NCBI GenBank assembly: GCA_026122225.1
Contig: JANEZZ010001871.1
Location: forward strand, 682,001 to 746,000
Origin: Heloderma charlesbogerti
Lineage: Eukaryota; Chordata; Lepidosauria; Squamata; Helodermatidae
Length of the DNA stretch: 64,000 bases
Direction: 5' to 3'
Shown piece after piece: positions 32,438 to 45,214 of this stretch. The notes beneath the pieces are model-generated. The model ran no database searches. It was not told the origin of the DNA and saw only the letters and a list, made by a program, of their open reading frames with translations. Each line of letters opens with the position of its first letter. Within the stretch, counting starts at the first letter, position 1. The translations under genes and the position numbers were made by a program.

Positions 32438-34684
32438 ATTCTAAAACTGCAAATTATCACATTACAGCCACCTCTGCTGCGTCATTTTCAGGACAATTTA
32501 GTCTGCAATTTTGCCTTGTGGAGGCAGTATCATAAAATCCACTATATCATATTGAAATAATGGGGCAGGGGGAAGCTTACCACTCCAGTTGAGCCATAAA
32601 GTGTGAGTTAAATGGTAGAAGAACTGGGGTATGAGTTGTAAACAAGGTTATGAATGAGAGGCAATTGCAGAAAGAACACAAATTGTTGGGGGTATGTGAG
32701 GGGGAGAATGCTGGGTTGGAAATATATTTTACGCATTTATGATTGCCCCAGTTTTTGCAACCAATTATTTATAGTGGGCTTTTTTCCTTTTTAATTTAAT
32801 TGTAAACCAAGACATATTATGAAAAAGGAGTATCTTGATTAAAGTACACATAAGCAACTGCAAGATTGCAACAGAAATTGCCAAAAGCAAGGAAATACAA
32901 CGTGTAGCATTCCTTTCCTCGTTCATCCCTTTGTGGCTTATTTATTGCAGGGGGTTTGGATCAGCGAGTTATGTTACATACCACATGTGCTGCAATAGCT
33001 AAGCATAGTGTAACAAGCAAGCAATGGAGTGTCAGTCTAAACTCTGAACTTCCTTGCTTTTGTTGTTTGGTATCTCAAATTTCCTGTGTCTTAAAACTGC
33101 AGTTATTTTTTATGTGAGTCACAGGTCAACTTCTTAGATGGAGAGTAGAAAGTGCATAACACAAAATGTAATTATGTGGGCTTCCAACAGCAAGAACATA
33201 GTAATATAGTTCTTCCTCCTGTCCAACTGTGTAATGTGGATATTCTAATATCAAATTCTCACCGATTCATCAGGAACCTTACAAAGCTTTTGATTACTGC
33301 AAAATTAATTATCATACGTTCCAAAAATATATTCCTAATTCTCTTGTTTATGAAAATCCCATGTAAATATTACTATGTTTTCATTATGCCTTTTAGTTTT
33401 GAAGACTGAATTTCCAAAATGAAAATATTTTTTGATCAAATCTTAAGATTTAAAAGTAAACCTTGAGATTTGGGGCAGGGGGCTGGCATTCCTACAAAAG
33501 TTCAAACTGTGTCTGTTTATACCAAAGTATGAGCTTTATTTTATACAGGTACAGAAAACAGCAACTCTGTGAAACAAATTCTTCTTGCACTTACTGAGCC
33601 TGGTATGCCAAGGAGAGGGAAGACGTTCCACATTTGTGTCCTTTGTAGCTAGCGTTTGCTGGGCAGTTTGGAAAGTTTTTAAAGACAATGGATGCAATCC
33701 AGCAAAAGTTAGTTGGAAGCAAGTAAATCTCATGGCAATCAATGAGACTTAGTCACAAGTACAACCCACTTATAGCTTTCAGGGAGACTTAGTTGCAACT
33801 ACCTTTTGCTGGACTGCTCCCATAGTTCTGTGCATTGCACACCCAAAATCCATCATCTCAAAATACCCATTAAGCATAACAAATCTTTTAAAAAAACTGT
33901 TTACCTTGTGATGCAGTGGCTCTCTCTCCTTCCCCCTTTTTCAACCCCACCCACCAAAATGGTAATAGTTCTGCATCCCCTGGGTTTTCATTCCATTCAG
34001 AGTACAGAATCTGAATGTACCTGTGGTATAGGCTGTGTTTATATGTGCCACATAGTAGGCTCTGTGTTTTGTGGTTCTTGTAAAGCCAGCCAAGCTGCTT
34101 AATCACATATGTAGAACAAAGGAGAAGAGGGCTTTTGATAGGGATGCCACCTGCCCAGTTTTAAGCCAGCCTGACCAGTAATTCTGCTGCATGGCTGTTT
34201 GTTTTTCATCTTTACTTTTTATTTTCCAGTCAATGGCTGCTCATCCCTGAGCACAATGCCCTCACTGTAGGTGTTCCAGTGAGAGAACACCAACCATGGG
34301 AGGTATTAGACTGAGAGATTGTGTTGCTGTTGCAGCAGGTTGGATTTATATGAAACATGGAGTTGCTTTCCAGCTCTGATTCTGTCATTCCAGGAAAATG
34401 TATAGCTGCTTAAGAACTTAATGTGACTCATGACCATTGACTAGGGCTGACACCTGATTAAAAGCATCTCATTCTCACCAGAGGGAATGCCTCTTCTGAA
34501 ATTATGCCTGCTCAACACGTGCAGGAATCATCTAGAAACAAAGGAAATCTGTGTTTTTGTTCACAAACATCGCACATTTATGCAGATTTGATTGATTGAT
34601 TAATCAATTGATTAATAATTAGCACTTTAAAATTGTGCTGCCTGATTAGTCAAGGATATGTTTTTTTAACCTTCACATCTAACT
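32438..34684. other. ARID5B intronic sequence, mostly unannotated
   Basis: No exon was recognised. An imperfect foldback lies at about 33688-33815 ('gatgcaatccagcaaaagttagttg...caactaccttttgctggactgc'), with complementary ends and a mirrored 'gagacttagt' motif, probably an old MITE. Confidence 0.5.
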
Positions 34685-34813
34685 CAGCCTTTCCCCACCT
34701 TAGGTCCCCAGATGTTGGACTACAATTCCCATCACACATGGCCATTTGGGCATGCTGGCTGGGGATGATGGGAGTTGTAGCCCCATCTAGGGACCCAGGG
34801 TTAGAGAAAACTG
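34685..34813. mobile_element. hAT-type foldback MITE
   Basis: Ends are CAGCCTTTCCCC and GAGAAAACTG. Internal arms 'ccagatgttggactacaattcccat' and 'atgatgggagttgtagccccatct' are complementary around 'ggccatttgggcatgctgg'. It is the same family as 11466-11565; no target duplication is readable here. Confidence 0.75.
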
Positions 34814-34865
34814 AAAAACCAATTGACTAAAATTGCAGTCCTACCATTTATGTGGATATATGTAT

Positions 34866-34928
34866 CATGGGGGGTTGGACTCAATGGTCTTGTAGGCCCC
34901 TTCCAACCCTGCTATTCTATGATTCTAT
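34866..34928 (+). mobile_element. CR1 LINE 3' tail
   Basis: 'gggttggactcaatggtcttgtaggccccttccaaccctgctattctatgattctatg' is a canonical CR1 3' end, reduced to about 60 bp. Confidence 0.85.
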
Positions 34929-37190
34929 GTGAATTAATGATAACATACATACATATATCTGACTTCCATGCCGCCCCTATGAAATTAAATATTGTAACCT
35001 GCTCCAACATTCCAGTCTGTTGGGAAGCTGGACACAGGTATTGCTAACAGCTATATCTGTGCCTGGGAATAATTTCTGTGTCTTGTAAAAGTCTGATTTG
35101 ATAAGGATGTTTTAAAATCTGGCCAGATGGCAACCAGATGGCAAATGCCCTCTTCAATCTGATAGCCCCGTATCAAAACAGCCTTCAGTGCTGGACAAAA
35201 AAAGTAATAAGGCCACAGTACACACTGAAATAACCTCACATCTCTCTTGATAATGATCTGGCTTTGGGTTTCATGTTTCTGCATACATGGACATCATTCC
35301 TATGTCAAATTGTCACCATCATTTAATTTAATTTATATGCTGCTTTTCTACAAAAAGTGCCCAAAGCGGCTAACAAAACAGCAATATAAAAACAAAAAAG
35401 CATACCAATACATCATTACAGTAGTACATCATTACAGTAATAGACAACTGTTTCACTAATGCTAACATTATAACATTTCAAATTAATTACAAAATGGGCA
35501 AAATCAAACATTACCACAAAATATCGATTAGTATTTATCCGTAACGCGCACATCATCATCATTTAATTTATCACTTGTCTTGTGAATGTACTCTGCAAGT
35601 GATAAGATTTTAACTTCTCACATCCTGAGAAACATATGTTTTAAAGTGCTTTTCACAACAGAGTAACTCATATTTTCAACGTGCTGCAAGTCATTGTCTA
35701 AGGACCCTTCTATTACCTCAAAAATGATTATGTGAATAGGCCATTAATTGGTTCCAGTTCAGTGTTACACTTGACTCTGTGTTGTTGTTATGACTGTCAC
35801 TGAGTACAAGATGACAAATTATTATTCTTACCATACTCGCTGGTCTAACACAGCTAAAAACTCCAATCAAAGTGTTTCCCAACAGAAAAAAGAGCAGGGA
35901 CATCCAGTTATTAAATGTGAGTTTTTCTCCGTCTGCTTTGCTCATCTGTCTGGTATTTTCATGTAATTGTATAAGCTCTAGAGGCCAATGATTGAATTTT
36001 TGCAATAGGGCTAATGATGGTATGCGGACTGAAAAATGCATCTTTTAGTTTGAGTTTCTTTGTGGAAAAAATTATGGAAGCAGTCACAATGAGTAACGGA
36101 CACTTTAACTAATAGGAAATAGAAAAACCCAACACACGGGGAAATTTAAAAGCAGCTGTAAAGACATAAATCTTGGAGAAGATTGTGATTCATTGGCTAC
36201 CTTACATCCATCTCTCACACGACACCCTCTAATGCAGCATTTAGATAATAACTTTCCTGATGCCTTCTCTTTATAGCAAAGAAAGAAAGAAAGAGGGAAA
36301 AAAAGAGAGACGGGAAAAAAACAATAATAATAGAAGAGCTCAGACAATGTTGCTGCTTTATGACTGCCTTCTACTAAGAGGCATGCCAGAGGAGAATGGC
36401 AGTAATTTTGAAAAGGCTTGTCAGTCAGCTGTATCATATATGGAGCATTCTAATGACCTCCCAGGTCACAGTTCATTCGTCTACATAATGGAATGAATAG
36501 CAAGAATGGAGTGCACAAGCTTTATTAATGAAGGAGCAGAAAGAGATGCAGCCTCATTGGCTATAACAGGACAGTTATATCTGGAAGAGGGCAAAAATGC
36601 TTTCAGTGCACGTTGACAACTTTATTCTAATTTGTAAATAAAAGAGGCTCCAGTTGAGCCACAACGCTGGTTGTTCAGAAGGCATCAGCGATGGCTTGCC
36701 TCCCCCTGCCCTGATATAATTTTAAATATTTTAGTAGGGATGATTCATTTTGGTTAGCATAATTTTTAGTAGTGTCATGAGTTTAGATCTAAAATAAAGA
36801 ACTCAAGTCAACCATGTTAGGGCGTGTGTGTGTGTGTTGAATATGGGAGCAGTTTTATATCTTCCTAGGTTGCATTGTGAGTACAACCATGGTCTCCTTA
36901 ATTAAAAGATTAGCATAAATACTGCCTGGTCAGCACATCAGTGGAACCTATTTTATAGGGCCTGGTAACATTTTTTAAAAGAATTGGCTTATAATGGCAG
37001 TGAGAGGTCTGTATGCCTTAATATTTCCATAAGGTATCTGTGTCTGTTTAAATCTGATAGTAGCTATTAAAAGGTTCAGATATCAGAATTATGATTGACA
37101 AGTTTATTTCCAAGAGATGTCACTATCTCCTGTGTGGGGGTTTAGAGGATGTTTAGTCTTTCATTCTTATCCATTGAAATGTTTTATTAG
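34929..37190. other. Last part of the final ARID5B intron
   Basis: It holds a reverse-oriented LINE-tail fragment at about 35318-35400 ('atttaatttatatgctgctttt...caaagcggctaacaaaac'), a short GT run at 36823-36838 and otherwise AT-rich sequence. A polypyrimidine-rich region ending 'gttttattag' forms the acceptor of the terminal exon. Confidence 0.55.
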
Positions 37191-39341
37191 GTTTCATCAG
37201 AACAAGAGAAGGATCAAGAATGTCCAGACCAGAAAAGTTTATCTGAACTAACTGTGGCAGAAGAGATGAAGCTGTCTGTAGAAGGGCCCCAGGTTTCCCC
37301 ACCAGACATAACTGGGACAAAATCTTCGGAAAAGATGGACTTCAAGGAAACCAGCTCAAGCAGTGAGGAAGTCAAGGAGGAGGAGATCCCATCCAATGTT
37401 TCTTTCCCAAGTGCTTTGGTGCCCTCAGAAGATGATGTTGTCTTCGATCCTGCAGTCAGGAAAGTACCTAGTCCATCAGAAGACCGAGATGTGGCAAAGC
37501 AGGAAGAAAGAGCACCTTGTTTTACAGAGAGTTTAGAAAGTGATACCCATGAAATTCCATTTAATAGCTTCCCCACCATCCAGCTACCACTGCCAAGTCA
37601 AAATGAGATGGAAGATGATAAGCTCCCAGAGATGGCAGACTACATTGCCAACTGTACCGTTAAAGTGGATCAGTTAGGAAATGAGGACATACACAATGCA
37701 CTTAAACAGAGTCCCAAAGTCCTTGTCGTACAGAATTTTGACATGTTCAAAGAGAAAGAATCGCCAAGTTCCCTGAACGGTGACCCTAGTTTTGGTTACA
37801 CACCACTACTCTACTCCAAAGGCAACCCTGGCATCATGTCACCTCTGGCAAAGAAGAAGCTCCTGTCTCAAGTCAGTGGGGCAACCCTCCCATGTAGCTA
37901 TCCTTATGGCTCACCCCCACCGTTGATCAGCAAGAAGAAATTAAACAGCAAAGAAGATCTGTTCTCAAGCATGCCACAGGCTTCTCGTGCCCCTGTAATG
38001 GACAGTGTGGCAGTCAGCAGGCCATCTGTGATCCAGCATGTACAGAGTTTTAAACCCAAGAATTCAGAGGAAAGGAAGCCCTCCCATGAAACCTACAGGC
38101 ATGAGTCGCTGCTAAAGAAAGCAGATTCAGAATGTTGTGACTTTTCCAAGCAACACCTGAGTACTCTGGCTGAATCCTATGCACTGAAGTCAGAAATCCA
38201 GGACATGAAAGAGAGAATGAGCGAAAAAAGGGCCCTGCACCACTCCCACATGCCCAGTTTCTTGGCAGACTTTTACTCATCTCCTCACCTGCACAGCCTT
38301 TATAGGCAAACCGAACACCACCTTAATAACGAGCAGACATCAAAGTACCTCCCGCGAGACATGTATAGAGATACGGAGAACATTTCAATGTTCCCTCAGC
38401 ACAAGCATCAAGACAAACGCAACTTATCCTATCACCCCCCTTTGCATCAGCAAGAGAAAAAGAGCCCCATGGAAGCCTCCTCCGATGATCAGCCAACAGA
38501 TCTGAGCCTTCCGAAAAGTACTCACAAACAGACTGCCAAAACGCTGGGATCTTCCCTCTTGCATGCTTCAGGTGGACAGCCGGAGAGCAAAAGCCTTTCC
38601 CAGTTCCAAGCCTTGAACGGCCCCCCTCTAAGCATAGACTGTAATCCCAAAGCTTGCCGTGTTTCTCCAATGACCGTGTCAGCCCCCAAGAAGCATGGTG
38701 AGTCCCTCATAAGGTCCAGCAAGCAGCAGAGCCTGAGAAAAATGGAAGGCATGGTCCACCCCATCCTAAGCCACAAATCCAGTGCTCAGACCATCGGGGC
38801 AGCTCGACCTCTGAAGCGCAGCCTGGAGGATTTGGACAGAGCCATTTCGGAAAAGAAGATCCGAGCTGTCTCACCCCTCCGCTTACCAAAGGAAGCCCCT
38901 GTGAAAGACAAGAGTCTCGAGCAAGAGGTGGAGGGCAGCAAACCGGTGCCTGGCCTACCTCCCGGTGGCATGCTGGAGGGCCACAAATTTCCCCTCCCGA
39001 GCCCCATCTTCACAGGCCTGTACCCAGGGACTTTGTGCAGTGGCCTGAGCAGCCGCATCCCAGCTGGGTACTCTCATCCTCTGCAGTACTTGAAAAATCA
39101 GACTGTGCTTTCTCCGCTAATGCCACCTTTGGCTCTCCATTCATTCATGGTGCAAAGACAATTCCTTACATCCCCTGGAAATTCGCAGCAGCTTTACAGG
39201 CACTTAGCTGCAGCAACACCTGTAGGCAGTTCATATGGTGACCTTTTGCACAACAATATTTATCCTTTGGCTGCTATCAATCCTCAGGCTGCTTTCCCAC
39301 CTTCTCAGCTATCTTCTGTACATCCAAGCACAAAACTGTAA
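37191..39341 (+). CDS. ARID5B: ARID5B terminal coding exon (716 codons plus stop)
   Basis: The terminal exon encodes about 60% of a full-length ARID5B. It opens in phase 0 as VSSEQEKDQECPDQK. An acidic, serine-rich low-complexity stretch follows (exon residues about 30-130). Then come conserved blocks: MADYIANCTVKVDQLG (about 148), YTPLLYSKGNPGIMSPLAKK (about 203), SRPSVIQHVQSF (about 275), HMPSFLADFYSSPHLHSLYR (about 353), QPTDLSLPK (about 434), AARPLKRSLEDLD (about 538), and the end YPLAAINPQAAFP...SSVHPSTKL. PTDLS (38493-38507) fits the CtBP-binding PxDLS consensus, which is consistent with corepressor recruitment. No membrane or signal sequence. The stop TAA is at 39339-39341. The frame is intact and divergence is concentrated in the acidic region. 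Identification rests on recalled similarity to mammalian ARID5B. Confidence 0.97.
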   Translation, partial: VSSEQEKDQECPDQKSLSELTVAEEMKLSVEGPQVSPPDITGTKSSEKMDFKETSSSSEEVKEEEIPSNVSFPSALVPSEDDVVFDPAVRKVPSPSEDRDVAKQEERAPCFTESLESDTHEIPFNSFPTIQLPLPSQNEMEDDKLPEMADYIANCTVKVDQLGNEDIHNALKQSPKVLVVQNFDMFKEKESPSSLNGDPSFGYTPLLYSKGNPGIMSPLAKKKLLSQVSGATLPCSYPYGSPPPLISKKKLNSKEDLFSSMPQASRAPVMDSVAVSRPSVIQHVQSFKPKNSEERKPSHETYRHESLLKKADSECCDFSKQHLSTLAESYALKSEIQDMKERMSEKRALHHSHMPSFLADFYSSPHLHSLYRQTEHHLNNEQTSKYLPRDMYRDTENISMFPQHKHQDKRNLSYHPPLHQQEKKSPMEASSDDQPTDLSLPKSTHKQTAKTLGSSLLHASGGQPESKSLSQFQALNGPPLSIDCNPKACRVSPMTVSAPKKHGESLIRSSKQQSLRKMEGMVHPILSHKSSAQTIGAARPLKRSLEDLDRAISEKKIRAVSPLRLPKEAPVKDKSLEQEVEGSKPVPGLPPGGMLEGHKFPLPSPIFTGLYPGTLCSGLSSRIPAGYSHPLQYLKNQTVLSPLMPPLALHSFMVQRQFLTSPGNSQQLYRHLAAATPVGSSYGDLLHNNIYPLAAINPQAAFPPSQLSSVHPSTKL

Positions 39342-39890
39342 ACCCTCCCTTAACAATGACAACAAACAAACTACATTCCTTTAGCCTGTGATGTCTTGCA
39401 AAATTTAAAACAAACAAACAAACAAAAAATCAATATTTGTGTTAACCAATAAGCAGTTTAGTCCCTCATTGTTGAATGCTTCAGATTTGATTGAGACAAG
39501 ACTGTGGTTTAGTTGGGTTTTGCTTTTCACCTATGGCTCCTACGTCTACTCCTTCCGTGGCCATGTCATCTTTCATGAGGGGGTTTTGAAAGGATCTATA
39601 TCTTGCTGAAAAGAATTGTCAGAACAGGCCAGGTGGCAAGTTAGGCTTTGTTCCTGGCCTTGGAGAAAAACGTCTGTTTCTTCCCCCATCCCACCCCAAA
39701 TAGTGTGAGTTTTGGAGCATTTCAAATAGAAAAAGAGGCAGGTCGGATGAACGAGAAGGTAGGAAATGAACGATCTATGGATGTTGCTTCTTCGAGTACC
39801 ATTTTGGTTCCCGACTTCTCAGAATTCAAATCAATGCAATGTATAGTAAAACTGCGTCGACTTTCACCATAACACTATCAGAACAGAAAA

Positions 39891-39896
39891 AATAAA
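39891..39896 (+). terminator. ARID5B: Possible proximal poly(A) signal AATAAA
   Basis: A canonical hexamer about 550 bases after the stop codon, with only a weak T/GT-rich element downstream. A candidate for a short 3' UTR isoform. Confidence 0.35.
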
Positions 39897-41507
39897 CAGT
39901 TAAATTGGACTGTACGTATCTGCTTCAAAAACAAAACAAAAATGACCAGTCAGGTTCACTTGTATAATTTGTATAAGTTCTTATTTTCAACTTATCCTAC
40001 GCTCTGTTTTTTAAATTAAACAGTCTCTCTTTATCTGCTACGTTTTTCTTTGTAAAAGAAAAAAAAGGCTCTGGCTATTGAGGGCTTTAAAAAATTGTGT
40101 CTTTTTTCTTCTGCTGCTGCTTATGATTGTAGAGCAGCTTTTGGGGGTGGTGGTAATGTCATTGTTTACAAAGCAAAAGCATCCATTTTCAGTGAACCTT
40201 TCCAATGGATAGAAGCACACTGTAGGTCTGCAATGGTGCAACTTAGTCCTAGCATCAGTTCCTTCTGCAGTGACCTGGTCCTGAAAGGTGCTGAGCCATC
40301 ACCTTGCCCATCAGAATGGTTCTCCTATTGTTCATACTGCTGTTTTACTGGCCACTGAGATTTGCCTTTCCTGTATCATGGTCTGTGAATTAGTTAGGAA
40401 TTGTACTTAACCTTATCTAGGCTGTGAAACTGTCCTACATACCAGTTAGGGAACATACTGAGGGCTGCACTGGCAACAAGTTACTCAATAATATTGGAGT
40501 CTAGAGGACCTTTCATGTGGGCTGTGAAACTATTTAGAGAATGCTGGCCATCAGAAGAGAAAACGGAAGGGTGGGGAGCGTTTTAGTTAAAGATGGCCTG
40601 GATTCTGTGCTGCTGAAGTGGGATCAGTGAGGATGGATGTCCATCCTAAGAACGAGATTATGACAAGGAGTAGTGCAGAATTTGGGGGGCTGTTCAAGGG
40701 GCAAATTTGGCTGTGAGAATTGCTTGTGCTCTCTGCTTGGCGGTTCCTTGCAGTCAGTCCTACAAAGTGCTGAACATCCCATCTCATTCCCATGAAGTAC
40801 CTTAAAAGTGTGGTTTAGTATTAAACATAATGGCAGCTTAATCTTCAAACCACTGAAGCCAGAGTAATTAACTTTTGCAACTTTAGTCCCATTTGACAAA
40901 AGTTGCAGGACAATGGAACTTTTAAGCCTGAGCATCCCCTGTGGATTCTGACGAGAGTGTTCCTGCTGAAAGCTCAAATTATCCTGAGAATGATTTATTG
41001 CTGGAACAGGCTAGAGTGCTCAGATCAGGACCATGGCACAAAGGGTCAGCTATTGATTTTTAAAGGGGAATCTATTTGAACTGAGCAAAGGCTTTAAAGG
41101 GCCAAACAAACATGGTTCCACTCACTGGCTCATTCCTGCACATGCTGGGAGAGTTTTTGGCAGAGCACCTCACCTTATTATCCACCATGCTTGCCCATGG
41201 GCAAAGGGCACTTTTAACACGTGCGCGCGCTCACGCACACACACTGTGTGAACCACAAGAGTTAAGAGTCCTCAGTTTATGGACCTCAACTGCCTTCTCT
41301 CTCTCACTTGCTTTTGTCTTGGCTTGTGCATGAGCACTTAAAGTGCAAAAAGGGAGATTTCTGCAGCCTCTGTTGCTCACCATACGGTGGGAGAAGAGTT
41401 CAAAGTAGGGACTGGTGGATCAGTCTATTTCACAGTCTGTGTCAGTTTTGCATGTCTTCATTCATAAGGCAATTCCATCCCATTTCAGCACTGAGCTGTG
41501 TGGTTTG

Positions 41508-41806
41508 TTTTTTTAAATCCACACAAAAATTTAAATACATATTTAAATATGTATTCTTAACATATTTTCTCAAAAAATATGCATTTCCAAACCTATTTTC
41601 TCCAAAAGTGCACATTTCTAAAAGCATTTCATCCTAAAATACACATTTTGCATGCATTCTTTGAGTCAAGAACTGCACTGCAAAATTTGGAGAAGTGCAA
41701 GATCCAGGGGATAATGGTGTTCTGATCCATGCGTTAGTCCAGGAGATGCGGATCAGGTAGGTTCATATTGGACTTCGCACAGAATGGATTCCTCCGGCAT
41801 CCCTAG
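41508..41806 (-). mobile_element. Non-autonomous DNA element with GGGATGC terminus, reverse copy
   Basis: The right end reads CGGCATCCCTA, the inverted form of TAGGGATGC. Read on the - strand it follows the same order as 10319-10550: terminus, 'cctgatccgcat', an AT-rich region of 'aaatatg' repeats, then 'atatgtatttaaatttttgtgtggattt'. No coding capacity. Confidence 0.6.
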
Positions 41807-42085
41807 TCCCAAGAGCCCTTTGCCTGTGTCCTTGAATGAGCAGCTAGGGGTTTAATAAGGGGAGGCCTCTGCTGCACCCTTTCTTCCTGTTCACATGGGT
41901 GAGAAGAGTATTAAGGAGTCCTTTTCTTGTGCCAACAGTTATGCAAGTGAAAGTGCCTGATGCGCACAAGGGGGAAAAAGAGCCTTGGACTCAGGAGCTA
42001 TGCAGAAGGCCAGAGAGGAAGCTGCCCCCCTCCCTGGGACCATGTTCAGCCCCCATGCCATAGGTTCACTTCCTATCTTATAATG

Positions 42086-42215
42086 CAGGCAGAAAGTAGA
42101 TCTCCAGATCTATTGGACTTCAACTCCCAAAAGCCCCTGCCCGCATGGCCAATGGTCAGAAATGCTGGGAGTTGCAAGTCTAAAACATCTGGAGATCTAA
42201 TTTCTCCCCACCCCT
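42086..42215. mobile_element. Foldback MITE with 9-bp target duplication
   Basis: CTTATAATG flanks both sides (42077-42085 and 42216-42224). Inside, 'agatctccagat...ggacttcaactccca' pairs with 'tgggagttgcaagtc...atctggagatct' around a 'gcatggccaatgg' centre. It resembles 11466-11565 and 34685-34813 internally. The duplication length fits hAT activity. Confidence 0.75.
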
Positions 42216-42271
42216 CTTATAATGAATGGGCATTTCCCACTTGAGGGGTGGATTTCAAGGGCTGTGATGAA

Positions 42272-42450
42272 TCTTAGAATAGTAGGGTTGGTAGGGGCCT
42301 ACAAGACCATCGAGTCCAACCCCCTGGTCAATGCAGGAATCCAAGTCAGAGCATCCCCGACAGATGGCTGTCCAGCCTCGTCTTGAATGCCTCCAGTGTG
42401 GGAGAGCCCACCACCTCCCTAGGTCATTGGTTCCATTGTTGTAGCCAACT
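42272..42450 (-). mobile_element. CR1 LINE 3' end, reverse orientation
   Basis: Begins 'agaatagtagggttggtaggggcctacaagaccatcgagtccaacccc' (the reverse of the CR1 tail) and continues 'tgtccagcctcgtcttgaatgcctcc', typical of the CR1 3' region. It lies within the presumed ARID5B 3' UTR in antisense. Confidence 0.85.
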
Positions 42451-45145
42451 CTCTTCAAGTCAAAGAAGCAATAGCAGCTTACCCTGACTGGATTCTGCAG
42501 TGTAGCTTGAATGACACAGGGCAAATCCATGAAGGTTGTAGATTCAGGTCTCATTGATTTGCTGAGTTCCCACCTCAGAGCATCAAAGGCAGCCAAATAT
42601 ATAGAGGTCACCTCAGCTCCTTGGCTCCATAGGCTATTGTGGTTGGCCATGCAGCATAGTCCTGGCAGCCCAGTGAGCAACTGGCAAAAGGTAAACCCAG
42701 ATCAGCTAGAGTTTTGTGGGCTTCCGCAAGAGGCTGAAATGCAGCCACTTTGCCCAGTCACAAGGCGTAATTTCCAGACTGAAAAGTCCCTAAATTCAAG
42801 TGATGGTTTTTCCCATGGGAAAATAGTCCTCCTATGATGGTGTGGATTTGATTTGTTTTGTTTTGAGAGACTTCTTTGCTATGGGTCTTGAAGTATGGAC
42901 ACCTACACCACAGAGGGGCTGAACTTTGAAGCATCTTACAATGTGAACATTGGTTATGATCTGAACCTGTCCCAGATTGCAGTTCAAATGCAGTAATCAT
43001 CAAAACTACTGGAAACTAGTGGAAACTACTTAAACAACACCATGCATGCATGCCAGATATCCTATATTAAAATTTCCTGTGATATGAAGCCAATTGCAAT
43101 ATATAATGTAACCTATTTAATATACAAATCTGGTGGACAATCCAGAATAATAGACATCTACTGTTAAAGATCAATGTTATCTTCAATTAAATGCTTTTAT
43201 GTTCTTGTGGTAAAATATTAACTGATGATGCATAAGCAGGCTAGTAGAATTTAGAACATAAATGTGCCAATGCAGATTTTGTTTCTCTGCTGTGCTCCAG
43301 GCATTAAAGAAAACAACAATCACAATCTCGGTTGATCAGATGCCACAGAAGGCATTGTTGGTAAAATTGCACTAAACCTGACTAATGTAATAATCGAGGT
43401 TGGGGAGGGAGGGGAAGTTGGCAGGATTATACAAGCCTGCTTGCAATGAACATTGTCGGAATCATGTGCCTGGTATTATAATCCAGGGAACTCAATGCAT
43501 CTCTGATTCATTCAGGATAATCTGCATGTAGGATTGCCCGATATGTCTTATGTTAAGGGATGTTCCTTGTTTTAAAAGGATTGTCCCTTGTTTTAGAACA
43601 GCACAGCTCCATAAAACCTACTCACCCTTATCAAGCGATTTACTGCATGTGAAGATTTGCTCAGAGAGGTACGCCAACCACACCCAGTTTCCCCTTACAC
43701 TTCCCCACAGTCCTTTTGCACAGGCAGACCTCCCCCCATCCATTGAAATGAATGGGACTGCCCATGTGCCCAGGAGCTCAATGTGTATATGAGAGTGTGT
43801 GTCTACCCTCTTATTCCAAATCCCATAGCCCTAGAATGATTCTTATTTTTGAAAGGTTGCTCTGGTAGCCCATAATCTGTTAAGTCTTAACCTCATGTAT
43901 TTATTTTGCACATCTCCGATTTAAATTTTATTGTGTTGTTTTGGAAATGGTTCTGACTGTTCCAAAACATCATGGTGCAGGGTCAATTAATTTTTTCCCT
44001 TGCTTTGTTCCATAGATATCTAGAGGGTTTTTAAAAGAAAGCTCATGATACACTGGCTAAGATGAAGGCAAACAAAGCAATGGGGGGAAATCCCCATGGG
44101 GGGGTGGGGTGTTGAGTATCTAAGGAGACTTAAAAAAGAAGAAAAAAGATCCATGATTTCTATTAAGTATTACATTTTCCACTGGCAGATAACTACTTTC
44201 TATGTCTTAAATGGGGCTTTGTTTGAGTTCAAGGGGCCTTATTATTGAATGAAATTGCACAAGTTTTTCTTTGTGCAATCAAGCTATTGTTATTGGTAGG
44301 TTAGTAAAGGAAACAGTAGAATCTAATTGGCAACAGAGTAATAAATCTATTTACCAAGAGCTGGTTCCAAGAAATGTTGCAGTTCCAATGCACTCCGTTC
44401 AGGATTTATTAAAGATTCTGAAGGCTGGGGAGATTAAAGACAAAGAAAACCGTTTTTCATATAATGTCTTGTTAGAAACTATTCACTTTAATGTGGCTCG
44501 GGGGGAGGGGACTGTGTTGGGTGAGGCCTTTTACAACTGGATGCTCGCTTTAATCATCAGAACAGATAGAGGAGTTTACCGCTTTAATCAAAGCCCAAAA
44601 TAAAGCTAAGACACTTTCCTAGCTTATTGAAATGCTGCATGAATCCTTAAATGCTCAGGGCACAAACCAACAAAATGTAACTGTGACCTGGGCCTGTTAA
44701 ATACATTACCTTAATGTGATGGTTGGCGCTTCCGTGGATACATGCACATCACCCCAGATAGTGCCTGCATCTTTGTGGACAAGAGAATCCATGAATTGTG
44801 ATTTTTGCCCCATTTTCACCTTATCTAGGATAGCATGGTTGTATGGTTGCTCCTACAATACTCAGGAAAACAACTGGCTGCAAGGTTAACAGTAACCTCT
44901 TTTAGGGTTGGTTATTGCTAGGTGAATACATAATCATGTAATCCACCCTGACTCTCTGGGTGGATGTTACTGGGAGTGGCATAGGAACAACCATAGAGCC
45001 CTGCTACATGTAAAGGGACCCAAAGTCACATCTAATATTTTCTTGGATAGTGTCCATAAACTCAAACTCTGTCCTGAGCTGTTATATGGGCTAACGGAAG
45101 CTGGTAGATGGCTTCAAAAATACTTTGGATTGGATCCAAATTCAG

Positions 45146-45214
45146 TCTTACGTAGAGTAGGCCCGTTGAAATCAATGGGTCTACTCTAAGTATGACCAAA
45201 ACTGGATCCAACCT
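45146..45214. repeat. Short foldback element ('ggatccaa...ttggatcc' type)
   Basis: Left arm 'ttggatccaaattcagtcttacgtagagtaggcccgttga' and right arm 'tcaatgggtctactctaagtatgacca...tggatccaa' are imperfect inverted copies. Typical MITE-like size. Confidence 0.6.

Noticed and set aside
44271..44603. 110-codon open frame as a gene
   Set aside because: No known domain, no initiation or splice context, and it lies inside the likely ARID5B 3' UTR.
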